Shown here: in pieces, positions 1 through 11,307 of the stretch | Position numbering within the stretch: the first letter of the stretch is position 1 | Layout of the letters: every line of letters starts with the position of its first letter | Source: Astropecten irregularis | Taxonomy: Eukaryota > Echinodermata > Asteroidea > Paxillosida > Astropectinidae | Direction: 5' to 3' | Assembly: GCA_963971285.1 (NCBI GenBank) | Contig: OZ020258.1 | Coordinates: 3,224,001-3,288,000, forward strand | Length of the DNA: 64,000 nt | Notes under the pieces: generated by a model | The model's database searches: none | The model's input: the letters and a program-made list of their open reading frames with translations, nothing else | What the model was told of the DNA's origin: nothing | Translations under genes and position numbers: made by a program

Positions 1-8
1 GTTTTATT

Positions 9-73
9 GGGCGATACATGTTTGTGCTAAGCACATTTTTGTGCTTAGCAGCTCTATGAAAATGGCCTCTGTG
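9..73. mobile_element. MITE family D end fragment
   Basis: GTGCTAAGCACATTTTTGTG and AGCAGCTCTATGAAAATGGCC match the right end of the element at 18025-18226. The rest is missing or lies outside the window. Confidence 0.6.
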
Positions 74-99
74 CAGCTCCTGCCTATTATTGTCATGAG

Positions 100-250
100 T
101 CACATGAGATCTGTGAGTGAGTGACTTTAGTCTGTTGGACTTAGACTGTGAGTCACTGTTCATGTAGGCCTACATGCCCTGTAGTCTCAACATGGAGCTG
201 AGTGAGTCAAATCACACTGGAGTCCAACTCAGGCTGAGTCATAATAAGCA
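100..250. repeat. GAGTCA-rich dispersed repeat, decayed
   Basis: GTGAGTCACTG, GAGTGAGTCAAATCAC and GGCTGAGTCATAA recur. It follows the family D fragment at the window start. Confidence 0.4.
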
Positions 251-1286
251 ATACTTGTAAGCATTCCCGCGCGCTTCACGCGCAACCTCAGCGTCGTGAT
301 GGTACTAGCAGCGCTTTACATTCAAAAAATGCATAGTCTATCGATTACCCGTGTTCCGTCTCAAGGGAGGCTTGCGAAATGTTACACTGTGCCATGTGGA
401 AGGACGCAAAAGCAGCCAGCATAAAACCGTTTTGTAAGATTTCGCGTCCATGAGAAAAAGTCTCAATGGTTGAGAGTTTTGTTTTGCTCTGTGTGAAACG
501 GCATTAAGTGCATTAAGTTTCTAACCCATATTGTCAACTTCAACTTTGGCAACTCAGTTGACTTTCCATGTTTACGTCAGTCACACACAATCGCAGTTAT
601 TTGGCCTTGCATCCAGAATTACTAAATTACTGAATTTAAATATTTAATAAGTGGAACCACTGGCAATGATTTCACAACCAGCCCAACTAATATACAGCCC
701 TGGATATACCACTTAGAGAGTAGTCCTTCGATTCAATCTAACCTTTCTGCTGAAATAAAAATCTATTTGTGTCAGGGTTGGTCTGACCTGGATCGGAATG
801 GCCAACCACCTTGCCAAGCCAACCCCAAAATCCTGACTGTAACTGCAACATTGAAATGCTTCCTAAAATTGAATTTTCTCCGAAGTCGTTTCTAATCGAA
901 TCAGCTATTAGAGATTGTATGAAAATGACTGGAGGTATAAGTGCACGTGTGTCTCTCAGTGTCCTCCTAAGCACTGATAAGTCAGTGCCCTGCTTGTTCA
1001 AGCATCTACCGTAATTCATAACCCTATGTATGATGCGTCATATCAGGAGAAGGGATTCCCTATCTAGTACAGCACAGCGTAGAAGCTTAGATGAAAATGA
1101 GACATCATATTCATACAGCTGTCAATATGGTCTCCTAGGTCACATGTACTAATGAATCAGTATACACTAACCCATCATTACAGTAAGTAATAACCCAACC
1201 ACACACTCACCCAGTGCATGTCTGTAGTACATCTAGGAGGATGTGTAAACACAAGCTCTGATTTGACGCAGAATGAGCAAGACTAG

Positions 1287-1636
1287 AGGCCTTTTCACAC
1301 TATCTCCTTTTCGATCCGTGTTGAAACTAACCCGGATCCACCCCAGTTCAGCCCGGCAAGTTTTTGAACCGGATCGAAGAGACGCAACATTCACACTACG
1401 TTAATGGTGAACCGGCTCATACAACACAGATCACGCGTCACACGGCGCAAAATGCAGTTTGGAACCGGGTTGAGATTTTCAACCCTGCTCCCTACCAGGG
1501 TTGATTTCGATCCGGCTAGACCGTCCTACCCGGGTTGGCTCGGGGTTGAAAATTTTCAAGTGTGAAAAGGGTTGAAAAAAATCTCGGGGTTCGATCCGGT
1601 TCCAACCCCGAGATTTTGGATAGTGTGAAAAGGCCT
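1287..1636. mobile_element. MITE family G (AGGCCTTTTCACAC ends)
   Basis: The ends AGGCCTTTTCACACTATC and GATAGTGTGAAAAGGCCT form an 18-bp perfect inverted repeat. It is flanked by TAG on both sides (1284-1286 and 1637-1639), a 3-bp duplication of the kind made by PIF/Harbinger transposases. The inside holds further inverted words such as GATCCGG and GGGTTGA. Confidence 0.8.
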
Positions 1637-2111
1637 TAGTTGTGTCACTGCGGCCAGCAATTTAGACAGTGAACGTGACTCACGATCGATCATTAAACAC
1701 CTCATCCTTTTGTTTCAAGTGACTGAGCATTAGCCTTGTTTATTCTATGCAAATTGCCTAATAGCCCAATTGATTCAAGGGGGGTGTAGTGCTAAGCACT
1801 TATTGAATTTGAGGATATAATTAGGATTGACTGAGTATACGTATACATGCAAGCAATAAGATACCTGTAGGCTGTCTAGACGACATAATAGTCTCATTTC
1901 AACATGTGTGCATGCCAGCATGTAGCATTTTAATGTGCAACTCTTACACAATTATTCTTATTAGGTTTTCTAGACTAGGGGAAATAATTATAAAATATAT
2001 GCTTTTGAATCTTACATCCTTTACATATATAGGGAAATTTAAAGAGGGTGTGATCTTTAAGCATTCTAGACTGTAGGGGTTCCAGTAAAAATTCAAAAGA
2101 GTCAAGAAACA

Positions 2112-2426
2112 TAAATAAGACTTGAAGTTAACGCCATGCAGGGTGGAGTACTAAAAGAAGGTAGGTTTGTGGTGACACCGTGTAATCTCTTCTGTGAGAG
2201 TGTGTGGTTCTGAGAAGAACCGGTGGTATTATCTCGACGTTCCGAACAGTGTGCTCTGTTTGTCCTCAGGAGAGTGAGTTACTCTTCTGAGGACAATGGA
2301 TGCTGTCTCCCGAGGACGAACAGAGCACACTGTTCGTAACGTCGAGATAAAACCACCGTTTCTTCTCAGAACCACACACTCTGACAGAAAAGATTACATG
2401 GTGTCACCACAAACCTACCTTCTTTT
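2112..2426. mobile_element. Foldback element family E, copy 1 (complete)
   Basis: Two arms of about 110-120 bp (2151-2270 and 2310-2430) are inverted copies: GTTTGTGGTGACACC, GTGTGTGGTTCTGAGAAG, CGACGTTCCGAACAGTG and CCTCAGGAGAGTGA. They would form a long hairpin. A direct repeat AGAGTCAAGAAACA lies at 2098-2111 and 2427-2440 and may be the target duplication. Other copies: 40768-40884 and 51215-51392. Confidence 0.8.
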
Positions 2427-2639
2427 AGAGTCAAGAAACAGTTAAAAAAAAAAAGGTCTCAATACAACCCATCCTAATGAACCAGATTTATTACTTTTTT
2501 AATAATATAGACAAAGCTGAATCTTTGAGTGATCCCCTATGCACTGTTTCTCAGGTTGCAGCATATTGCTAATGTTTGCGCATATCTTAAATGATCCTTG
2601 GGATATAGCTGTATGTGAGAGGTTTCTTGGCTTTCAAGG

Positions 2640-2748
2640 CGCTGCGCTCCAGCTATTTATATAATACGCCCTTTATTACTTGGGCAACATGCGACATGTT
2701 TGTCCAAAACATCTGAATGTGACGTCACGAGCATGAAGCCTTATTCCA
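2640..2748. mobile_element. MITE family H, decayed copy
   Basis: It matches the family at 6354-6534 in order: GCGCTGCGCTCCAGC, ATAATACGCCCTTTATTA, GCGACATGTTTGTCC, GTGACGTCACGAGC and GAAGCCTTATT. Confidence 0.55.
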
Positions 2749-3049
2749 TGAGAGTTCTAATAACTTGACTGACATGAAAAAAAAACCCATCACAACTTGA
2801 ATCAGCATTTTATACAAACATTGGAGTACTTAGGAATTGCACAAGGCAATGATGACCAGAAACTGACTCAACTTGACTCAAGTAGCTGACGTACAATCAA
2901 ATGAACCAACTTGAGTCACTATCTTCAAATGACTCAACACACTAGTCACTACTTTTGAGAGCTGTAAGAGCAAATATGTAAAAGATCTGACTAGCTTTGT
3001 CTTCACATCAATGCTTGCTTAGCAGTACATGTATGTTATAATGTGTATA

Positions 3050-3330
3050 GCCCTGTCCGCACTGGCCGTTTTGGGGGCAAAGTTACCGAGACGCTTGGTA
3101 CTTTACCCATTTTAAGTCCAGTGCGCACGTCTCAGGAAGTCTTCCTCTCAGTTACTTTTCCCGACCCACGCGGGCAATACTACCAGCCAACTTCTGCCCA
3201 GGAAGAATTCCCAAGACACTTTTCATGAGATGAAAAGTCCAGTGTGGACAGTGCGAGTCGGGTACCCTCATGAGCCTAGTATTGATAGCTCGGTAATTCT
3301 TCTGCGTGTGCACAGTTAAGTTACCCGAGT
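3050..3330. mobile_element. Probable MITE, CCCTGTCCGCACTGG type
   Basis: It starts near AGCCCTGTCCGCACTGG; the inverted form CCAGTGTGGACAGTG lies at 3239-3253. The stretch is GC-rich with repeated AAGTTACC and GGTACC words. The right border is unclear, so the call is tentative. The open frame through it has no protein features. Confidence 0.4.
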
Positions 3331-3394
3331 GCTAGACAAGAAACTGTGTAACCAAGGACTTCTGCCAATTAATCATTATTTTTTTTAGTGATTT

Positions 3395-3515
3395 TATGGC
3401 TTCTGACTGCCAAACGAACAAAGATAATTGACTATTGGAATCACGGCTGGATGGCTCAGTTGGTAGAGTGCTTGTACGGTATTCAGGAGGTCGCCGGTTT
3501 GAATCCCGCTCCCTA
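3395..3515 (+). mobile_element. tRNA-Thr-like SINE copy 1 with 5' flank
   Basis: The tRNA-like part (3445-3512) has an A box (TGGCTCAGTTGGTAGAG) and a B box (GGTTTGAATCCC), and a cloverleaf with a GGT anticodon. The 3' acceptor half is lost. The 45 bp before it match the flank of the copy at 14009-14145, so this flank is part of the repeat. The sequence after 3515 does not carry the usual tail. Confidence 0.75.
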
Positions 3516-4499
3516 TGTTCACTTTCCAATTTTCACTGGTTAGTTTGAGTTTGAGACTATTTTAAAACTAAGGCTGAATCAAATCTTCTCTTATAGAAAA
3601 AAATTGTGACCAATCACTATTCTACCGGGTACTTAAACATTATTTACCTTTTCCCAAGAAACCCGATATGTGTGTACGATTTCTTATTCGTTTGATTGCA
3701 GTGTAGAAATTTATCATTGATAAAATGGATAGGGAAGGCCGCAAGTTATTTAATCAGCACTTGGCATATTAGGCTAATGGTAAATAATTGGATTTCAATT
3801 TAGGAACTAGTTATCAAACCGAAAAGTAATATTACGCACTCATAACGCTATGCAATGAAGTATGTCAGCATCTTCCATTAGTTGTGTAAATGCACAACCA
3901 GATCAGAGTAATTTGGAGAGTCAGTTGTGAATCTCAAGCTTCACTCTATCAATACATCCCCATTAAATGCCTTCTGTCAGGTCTCCTCAGACACTGGGCT
4001 TTGGACACTAATAACACCTGTCTAGATTCATCTTGGTTCACGACGTTATTGGTGTGGATACTCAAACCGCACTGACCGGCACACACGTACACGTATGTCC
4101 ATACAGGTGATCCGCGCTCACGTACCTGTCACTAACAACATCTTGGGAATCCTGTAAAATCTCCCCCCAAAAGCGGGGGGAACACACTAACACACTGCGC
4201 AAACGTAACTTTCGAAGTCAGGCACAGCCTATTAACATACACATACATGTACGTGCATGCAGGCCAGTGCAGGTAATCATACATATTCAACAGTGTGTCA
4301 TGGAGACGACGTATAGCATACTACGTAACGAGGTGCGTACACATTTCACAGCCTTTTAAAGGATTCCCAAGACTATGTTATAGAGAGGTCTTTACGTACA
4401 TGTACGTACGTGTGGGTTAGTGATGGGAATCGGTTCGTACGTTCTGGTAATAACAACGTTGTGAGCCGAGACTAGTCTAAATGAGCTATGTGGAACACT

Positions 4500-4740
4500 A
4501 AGGCCCTTTACAAAGTGATGGATTAGGCTTGGGCTTTGGCTTGGGCTTTGGCTCCGTCATCTAAAAGCTGAAAATACAGGTTGTGAATTATCCCTGAGGT
4601 TGAAGTTCTGTTTTCTTGTAGGAAACAGAGTATGTACTTCTAAACCGTACCCCAAAACCTCTAATTTTTATACCTACATGTATCACTTCAAATTGGATGT
4701 TAGAAATCATGAGCCTAGATGCCTGAGCCTGAGCCTGAGT

Positions 4741-4802
<62 letters not shown>

Positions 4803-4826
4803 ATGCCTCCGTTTCGTAAACGCTCT
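4500..4826. mobile_element. MITE family C, copy 1, with expanded hexanucleotide end
   Basis: The right end reads CTCCGTTTCGTAAACGCT, as in the copies at 17389-17623 and 50076-50298. The left end is a decayed match (GGCCCTTTACAAAGTGATGG then GGCTTGGGC words). The inside keeps GTTCTGTTTTCTTGTAGG and other shared words. The GAGCCT words of the terminal repeat have grown into a long array. Confidence 0.65.
4721..4802. repeat. (GAGCCT)n microsatellite, about 13 units
   Basis: Almost pure hexanucleotide repeat with one GAGTCT variant unit. It lies in the terminal repeat of the MITE at 4500-4826. It translates as Glu-Pro or Leu-Ser repeats in two frames, which is not evidence for a gene. Confidence 0.95.
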
Positions 4827-5613
4827 AGGTCAGGAACACTTTTTAATTACTCAGAACTGCAACCCAATGCTCATTCCATAACATGTCTTCCTCCACTATA
4901 TAACTGCTCTACCTTGCATCCAGGCAGGAGCCTCCTCTACATGTACAGACCTCTCATTGTGCGTCAATATTTGCCATACGATTGAGAACCTGAAAGGTCC
5001 ATTTACACCTTGTAATGAGAGACAGGAAGGCTACATCATAGGAAGACCGTCCATTCCACTGAATATTCCCGATCTCTCTGTCAGACTCCCTTAGGCTCCT
5101 GTACCGCCGTCGAACCCTCGCGCCCTGGTAACAGCTTGGGCAAACATTCTCATACAAATCATTAGGGGACAATGGCGTACTTAACAAGTCATTTTCACTT
5201 TTATCATGCATCATATTTAGCAAATGACCACATGGTCAGAGGAAGTTAATAATTAGAGGGTGACCTACTTTCTCGTATGTGTACGGACAGTCGCTCTCGT
5301 TGTATAACTCCATCTCTCCTACTACTCCTTAAGATGCCAAGGATGACGGATGATGAGTATCGTATCTGATTCTGGAGATGAGTGGACAGGTCACATGACC
5401 TCTTTATCCAGGGTTCTGCTCATCCATCGTCATAGGGATACCTGATGCATTATAATGATAAACGACCGTTGGAGTAAATATTTAATCAGCTTAGTAATCA
5501 ATAAAGTATGCTGTGGTAAAAATGGGAGAGAAAGAAGGGGAGAGATGAAAGTAGGTTCACACTACGTGCTGCTTTGACCAAAATGACTAAGATATTAATC
5601 AGAAAAACTGTGA

Positions 5614-5970
5614 TTAAAGGTACTATCATACATTGGTAAGAAACCAAAACAGAAATTTTCACAGATTTACGTATAACTTACATGGTATGAAGATGGTGGT
5701 AGAAACATACCGTTACAATTTTTCTGCCTGAAATGTTGTATTTATCCAGAAAAGAGTAAAACAACGACCGAAAATTGTTTTGATCCTTTAAAAGATCAAA
5801 AATAAAAGCGAAAAAAAGAAATACTGTGGCCTTTTTTCACTGTTTTCTCAAAAAGTGGGCACCGTATGGGACTGACATTTTCACAGATGACTGTTACTGT
5901 ATCTGTCTTGATATTTTGCCCACGAATCTGCATTTCTTTGACAAAAACCAAGGTATGATAGTACCTTTAA
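5614..5970 (+). mobile_element. TTAA MITE, subfamily A, copy 1
   Basis: It begins TTAAAGGTACTATCATAC and ends GTATGATAGTACCTTTAA, so both ends carry inverted repeats within TTAA, as in piggyBac-type MITEs. Subfamily A marks are a central GATC palindrome, GGCACCGTATGGGACTGA, and CATTTCTTTGACAAAAACCA near the right end. It is full length (357 bp). It is flanked by a longer direct repeat (see findings). Confidence 0.85.
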
Positions 5971-6353
5971 TCAGAAAAACTGTAATTAAGAAATGACCCC
6001 ACACAGACTAGGTCTAACTAGGAGATTTATAGAAACAGTTGCTGGTGTAATCCTATATTGCACCTATTGTAATAGAGTCCTGTATTACTCATCTCCGTGG
6101 CATTTACCTTACTCACGCATCTGCTTTTTGTCACTGATGTCATCATCTAAACAAATTTAGGAAGCTAAGGACACAATCTCATCTCAAGAAATCATTGTAC
6201 AGCCCCAGCTCGGATTGACCACGGTCCCACTATACTCAACTACAGTATACAAGTCATAAATAACAACCACTTATATCAATGGCTGGTCCAAATGCTAGTT
6301 CATTTTTTTTTATGAAGTACCTGTAGCCTTGGTCAAGGACTATTTCATTTTTC

Positions 6354-6534
6354 AATAGGGCTCCGCGCTCATGACATCACATTCAGGACAAGGTCGGACA
6401 GACAAGTCGCACGTGGCCCCATTAACTTACACGTAAACGTTGTGATATTTGTCCGAACATCCTGGTAACTATAGCTGTCGATAATAAAGTGCGTATTCTA
6501 TAAATAGCTTGAGCGATGAGCGCGGAGCCCTATT
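6354..6534. mobile_element. MITE family H, intact copy
   Basis: Perfect 18-bp inverted ends: AATAGGGCTCCGCGCTCA and its complement at 6517-6534. The body of 145 bp has CCCCATTAACTTACACGTAA and ACTATAGCTGTCGATAATA. The words ATTTCATTT occur just outside both ends. Confidence 0.85.
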
Positions 6535-6697
6535 CGATTTCATTTATTTCTAGGATACCGGTATAGTTGCCATTTAAACTGATTTAAACACATATTACTT
6601 TATTTTTGTTGGTAACTAACCGTCTTTGGGTAAAGTGGTTCACGTAGAATGCATTTTGGTAAGAATATGTCTTTAAAATACTATCATGTTTCACGTA

Positions 6698-7030
6698 GCA
6701 TAACACGATTGGTGAAGGTCACAGTACAGCACTCACACTTTGTCTTATCCAGCATGTACATGAAATAATAAACCTGTGAACTCAATCGGACATCTGAGTC
6801 ACGAGAAAATAGCGAAAACCCAACTCAATTTTTCTTATGAAACATAAAGAATGTTTTTTATCTTACCCCGAGATCAAAACTGTTTTAGGTCTTTGTTTGA
6901 CTAATTTCTGGATAAAAACACCATTTAAGGCAAAAACATTTTAACGGTATGTTTCTATCAGCACCATCTTAATACCCTGAAAGTTATACGTAAATCTGTG
7001 AAGATTCCTGTTTGGGTATGTTACCAGTGT
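6698..7030 (-). mobile_element. TTAA MITE, subfamily B, copy 1
   Basis: Inverted B copy. It starts ACACGATTGGTGAAGGTCAC, the B-type right end, and runs to TGGGTATGTTACCAG. B marks are CACTTTGTCTTATC, AATAATAAACCTGTGAA and TGAGTCACGAGAAAATAGCG. Both outer ends are damaged. It is flanked by direct repeats of about 40 bp. Confidence 0.8.
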
Positions 7031-7357
7031 TCTCTACCTAAGTGGTTCATGTAGTGTTGCATTTTCATTGGAATATGTAACAAGAATATTCATCCTAAAC
7101 AAAACTGGAACTGAAACTATAAAGGACGACTTACTTCCTACCTACATGCATGGGTGCATCACCACCTGCATAAACCTGGTATACTGTATGCAAGGGGCTT
7201 ACAAAGCATTGTGTTTATAGAGACAATCCCACAGAGATCCAGGGGTTGTACAGCGCATGTGTCTTATCGCATGTTGCATATGCGGAGGTGTCCCTTCCTT
7301 TATACAGTGGGTGAATACAGAGACAGTAACATTCAAAAGTATAGCAATTTGTTCTTT

Positions 7358-7802
7358 TAGGGCCACTGATGATTTTCCGTTTCAGAAAAGTGCAAATTCC
7401 ATCTCCCAAATCCTTGGATTCCGTTTAAGGCTGAAAAATAATTTGGTTTCAGACTGAACAAATCTGTTTCGTGCTATTCAGTTCCAAAAAGTTGTATAAC
7501 ATGAAGTAAATCCTATACTGTACTGACTGTGGGCATGCACTGGAAAAGTGTTGTAACTTTTGAACATTGAAGACTAAATTGTCAGACTGTGTTTTGTCAC
7601 TCAAAATGGCAGTCTATATTGCGAGATCAAACCATGATTCAGTTAGCCTATAGGAAATGTATAGCAATCAGTTCAAATAAATGATGCATTTTGTGAATTA
7701 AATTGGTCAATTCACTTAGTTCTGTTTCGAAAATGGAATTCCGTTTCAACTTTCAAAAGGCAGATTCTGTTTTCCGTTTTTGCGGAAAATCAGTGGCCCT
7801 AT
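7358..7802. mobile_element. MITE family S (AGGGCCACTGA ends)
   Basis: Ends TAGGGCCACTGATGATTTTC and GGAAAATCAGTGGCCCTA form an imperfect 20-bp inverted repeat. Inside, words such as TTCCGTTT and GGAATTCCGTTTC recur near both ends. 445 bp. No coding sequence. Confidence 0.75.
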
Positions 7803-10184
7803 TCTATCTAAATCAAAACAAACCATGGACCCAAACATCCCTGATCAAGCATAATCATTCATGCAACCTACAAGCTGCATAGGATTACTTGGTGCACAAA
7901 CATGTCTGAACAGATTTATAGAAATGGTTGATGGATGGCTTTTTAATACCGGTACTGGTAGTTGTTGAAAGTTTGTTCCTACATGATCAAAACAAAAGAT
8001 CGTGCTGTTTGTAAGATTTTCAGGGGCATTTTCCTCAATTTGATGTATTCAAAAACTTGTATACCATGTAGCAAAAAAGGTGCTAAAATATATTTATTCT
8101 GGGACACCCTGTATGCATATATACATGTATAATACTAACATTATGTTAATTCTCGATAACTACATGTACATTCATGCTTCCATTCTGAGTTTTCTTGGCA
8201 AATACCTTCGGGTTGTGTTTCATAAATATTATATAACACTCTGCATTCTTAATCATCATGACATTTAAGAGAAGTATGGTTTGAACTTTACTAGCAGCGC
8301 TTGGGGGGAAAGTTCCAGTCCTCATACTTGTACTAATGGAAATGTACTTGAACTCGGCAAAATGTACTTGAATACAACACTTGTAAAATGCAGGCAATTA
8401 TATTGATACTCCAACCACTGGAAGCTGTTCATTTCATTTCATTAAATGAACGTCTATTTGTAGACCAATATGATATTATTATTATTTATTTCTGGTAATG
8501 ACACCAAGAATTCCTCAAAAGCGCCCTAGGCACTGTAGCTTGAAAGCCTGATGAAACCTTTTTATGGAAAGATGATGAGAAGAAGATACAGTTTTAGAGG
8601 TGGGAGGAAAACCCCAGAGTAATATTCTGGGTAAAACCAACAGAATCAGGTAGGGACTGAAAACCCAATCCACTTGTGGACCGAGCCAGACTTGAACCCG
8701 GTCCGCAGAGGTGAAAGGCGAGGAAAGAACCGCTACGCCAACCTGACGCCCTCATATTGCATATGACAAATACAAATTTACTGTTGACGGACATTTCGGG
8801 TCATAAATATCCAAATTTAAAAGTTGATGGACAGGCTAGTATGTGGTCAGCCTTGGGGTAAGGATTTGGCATTGATACAGACATACAGTGGCACTGATTC
8901 TGAAATGTTCAATGATGTCTGCCCTTGACACGCAAACCATTATTCTGCTGGTTATCAAGTGCTACTGAGCTAGTACCATCTTGATTGCAGATGTCATAAT
9001 GTGATATGCAAATGCAGACAGCCTTGAGCATCCCATGACCCAAAGTACACCATACATGCAATTGACTTCTTCAATACCAAGAAGAAAATTGGAAGACTTG
9101 CGAATATGAAGGGTGTTGTAGAGTTCAGTAAAAAGTAACTTTAGCAGAAAAAATAAGGATTATGCTGTCACAACCAGGGAAAGAGTACTCCTTAAAAACA
9201 AATTTGCAAGGATAACACGCATAGTGGTCAATACACACATAATGTGTATGAAAAAAAGATCAAAATTTCAGATCAATTTGGTTCAAATTCTACATGGTGA
9301 TAGCCAAGACATAGCTGCATTACATATATCTGAATCTTGAAGTGATAAACAGTTTATTCTCATATAATAGTTCTCGAAACACAAAGTGTTGCATTTTTTG
9401 GGGGACACAGTACAGCCAGATAGATACAAATGCTTGATTTATGTACGTGTACATTGATTTATGTCGCTAACATTTAGTATGTTACATGCATGAATGGCAA
9501 GAAATAACACTTTGTGTCCAAAAATTCATTCTTTATTTTCATCTTAGCCATTTAGAGCCAATTGCATCAAACAGACATTTTCAGAAAACGATATCAACCA
9601 GAATTCCCCAAATAAATCAAGTCCCGTGAATCTAAGTACATGTACTAATGATGCCAAAATGCTCAAAGTATAGTATTTAAAACAACAAAAAGGTTTTTAT
9701 GTGACTAAGAGATTATTAATCAAGAAATTAAACAAGAGCGGGAAGCGTGTACTGTACACAGACACTTGCCTAAGCAATCTGTATGCGAATCACTTATCGT
9801 GTTAATGGTATGCGCAAGACAATCATGGAGTGTAACACATTGAGTTTGTCATCTGAACGCGTCGCGTGAGCGATCTGGCAAACCGGAGGCAGCACACATA
9901 GAGCAGTTGACAATCAAACAACCCTAATGATTTATTGATGGGTGGGTACTGCATCACGAACAGCCGGGCTATGAAGAACGTACAATACACGCATACGCGC
10001 AAGACGATAGGTGTCGCACTTCATCTCTACAGGTCTACAATGCATGCGTATAGAGTACAATTCCAGATGCACAGTGTGTACATTTGCATTATAGTAAAAC
10101 CATGAGAATCTATGTGTATTTAGCTCAGTATGGTAAATGCACAAGTCAACTTAGTTGACCTAATTGAACATTCTCAGTAATCCA
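7803..10184. other. Gene-free stretch
   Basis: Apart from the SINE at 8596-8752 I see only AT-rich unique sequence. 9340-9525 has ACAAAGTGTT and AACACTTTGTGT, a weak inverted pair that may be an old transposon. No supported gene. Confidence 0.5.
8596..8752 (-). mobile_element. SINE-like element, second family
   Basis: On the minus strand the sequence begins GGGCGTCAGG, then has TTGGCGTAGCGGTT, an A-box-like stretch, and GGGTTCAAGTC, a B-box-like stretch, about 45 bp apart. It ends in GGGGTTTTCCTCCCACCTC. This tRNA-like head with a conserved GGTTTTCCTCCCAC end is typical of invertebrate SINEs. Single copy in the window. The name of the family is not certain. Confidence 0.6.
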
Positions 10185-10551
10185 TTAAAGGTATAATACC
10201 TGATTGGTAAAGGTCACAGACCAACACTCCCACTTTGTCTTATCAAACATGTGCATGATATAATAAACCTGTGAACATTTGAGCTCAATCGGACATCACG
10301 AGAAAATAGCGAAAACTCAACTCAATTTAATTTTCTTATAAAACATAAAGAATGGTTTTGATCTTACCCCAAGATCAAAACTGTTTTCGGTCTTTAAAAA
10401 AAACCCCTTATTTCTGGATAAATACGCCATTTCAGACGGAAATATTTTAACTGTATGTTTCTACCATCACCATCTTCTTACCATGAAAGATATCTAAATC
10501 TGTGATCATTTCTGTTTGGGTATGCAAATCCTGTATTGTACTGTACCTTAA
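10185..10551 (-). mobile_element. TTAA MITE, subfamily B, copy 2
   Basis: Full-length inverted copy with TTAA at both ends: TTAAAGGTATAATACCTG and GTATTGTACTGTACCTTAA. It carries the GATCTTACCCCAAGATC palindrome in the middle. Confidence 0.85.
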
Positions 10552-11028
10552 ATTGTAAAGGCTTGGTTAAAATGTATTTCAACTGATTAATGAAGGACAT
10601 TTGTGTTTAATTCAAATGTATCTGACTAATGTTCATTGTGATTAAAAAAATGTAAATATCAATAAACCCCAGTATCATGAGCTACATTGAATGATCACAT
10701 CAGGTTTTTTCAACAACAAACAAATGATTTTAACCAGACAATTTGGTGCAATTCATCAAGCTTTTCACGCATAATTAGCATTCATCTAATTATCAACATT
10801 ACAATTGATAATGACGTATTCTGGTCATTTTTTTGATACAGGTTTTGTCTTTCCAACAGACGTTACATGCATTTCTAAAAAGTTCACATTTCAAACCAAA
10901 TCGGGCAAAGTTTTCAAGCAACAATTTGAACCACATTTATAATTTCTAACCAAACAAAATAATTGAAACAAGTAATAAACTGCTGCAAACTGCTCATCAA
11001 CCAAGATAATGACCTGGAATATATCAAA

Positions 11029-11307
11029 TGCTTGGAGTTAGGAGGGCCTGACTTTCCAACCTAGTAGCAGGATCTTTAAGCCTTTGAGAAAGATCCTGCA
11101 AAGATTGAAATATCAGGCCCAATCAGAGATTTTGGAGCTGGGTCTTCAACTTGATAGCACAAGTGCACAACAATGCATGCATGCTCACAATTACACGCGT
11201 ATGCTCAGAGCTAGCAAAAGAGAGATTTCAGTCTGCTGCCGCCAACCTCTCCAAAGTCTCCGATTAGGTGAACATGTTGGAAAGTCAGGCCCTCCTAACT
11301 CCAAGCA
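11029..11307. mobile_element. MITE with perfect 32-bp inverted ends, holding a family F copy
   Basis: The outer ends (11029-11060 and 11276-11307) are 32-bp perfect inverted copies starting TGCTTGGAGTTAGGAGGG. Inside, 11115-11272 has the family F layout in decayed form: AGATTTTGGAGC, TCTTCAACTTG, CATGCTCACAATTAC and TCTCCAAAGTCTCCG. It is either a nested insertion or a relative that gained new ends. Confidence 0.85.

Noticed and set aside
4600..4985. Open frames with Glu-Pro or Leu-Ser repeats
   Set aside because: They are translations of the GAGCCT microsatellite inside a MITE, in two frames at once.
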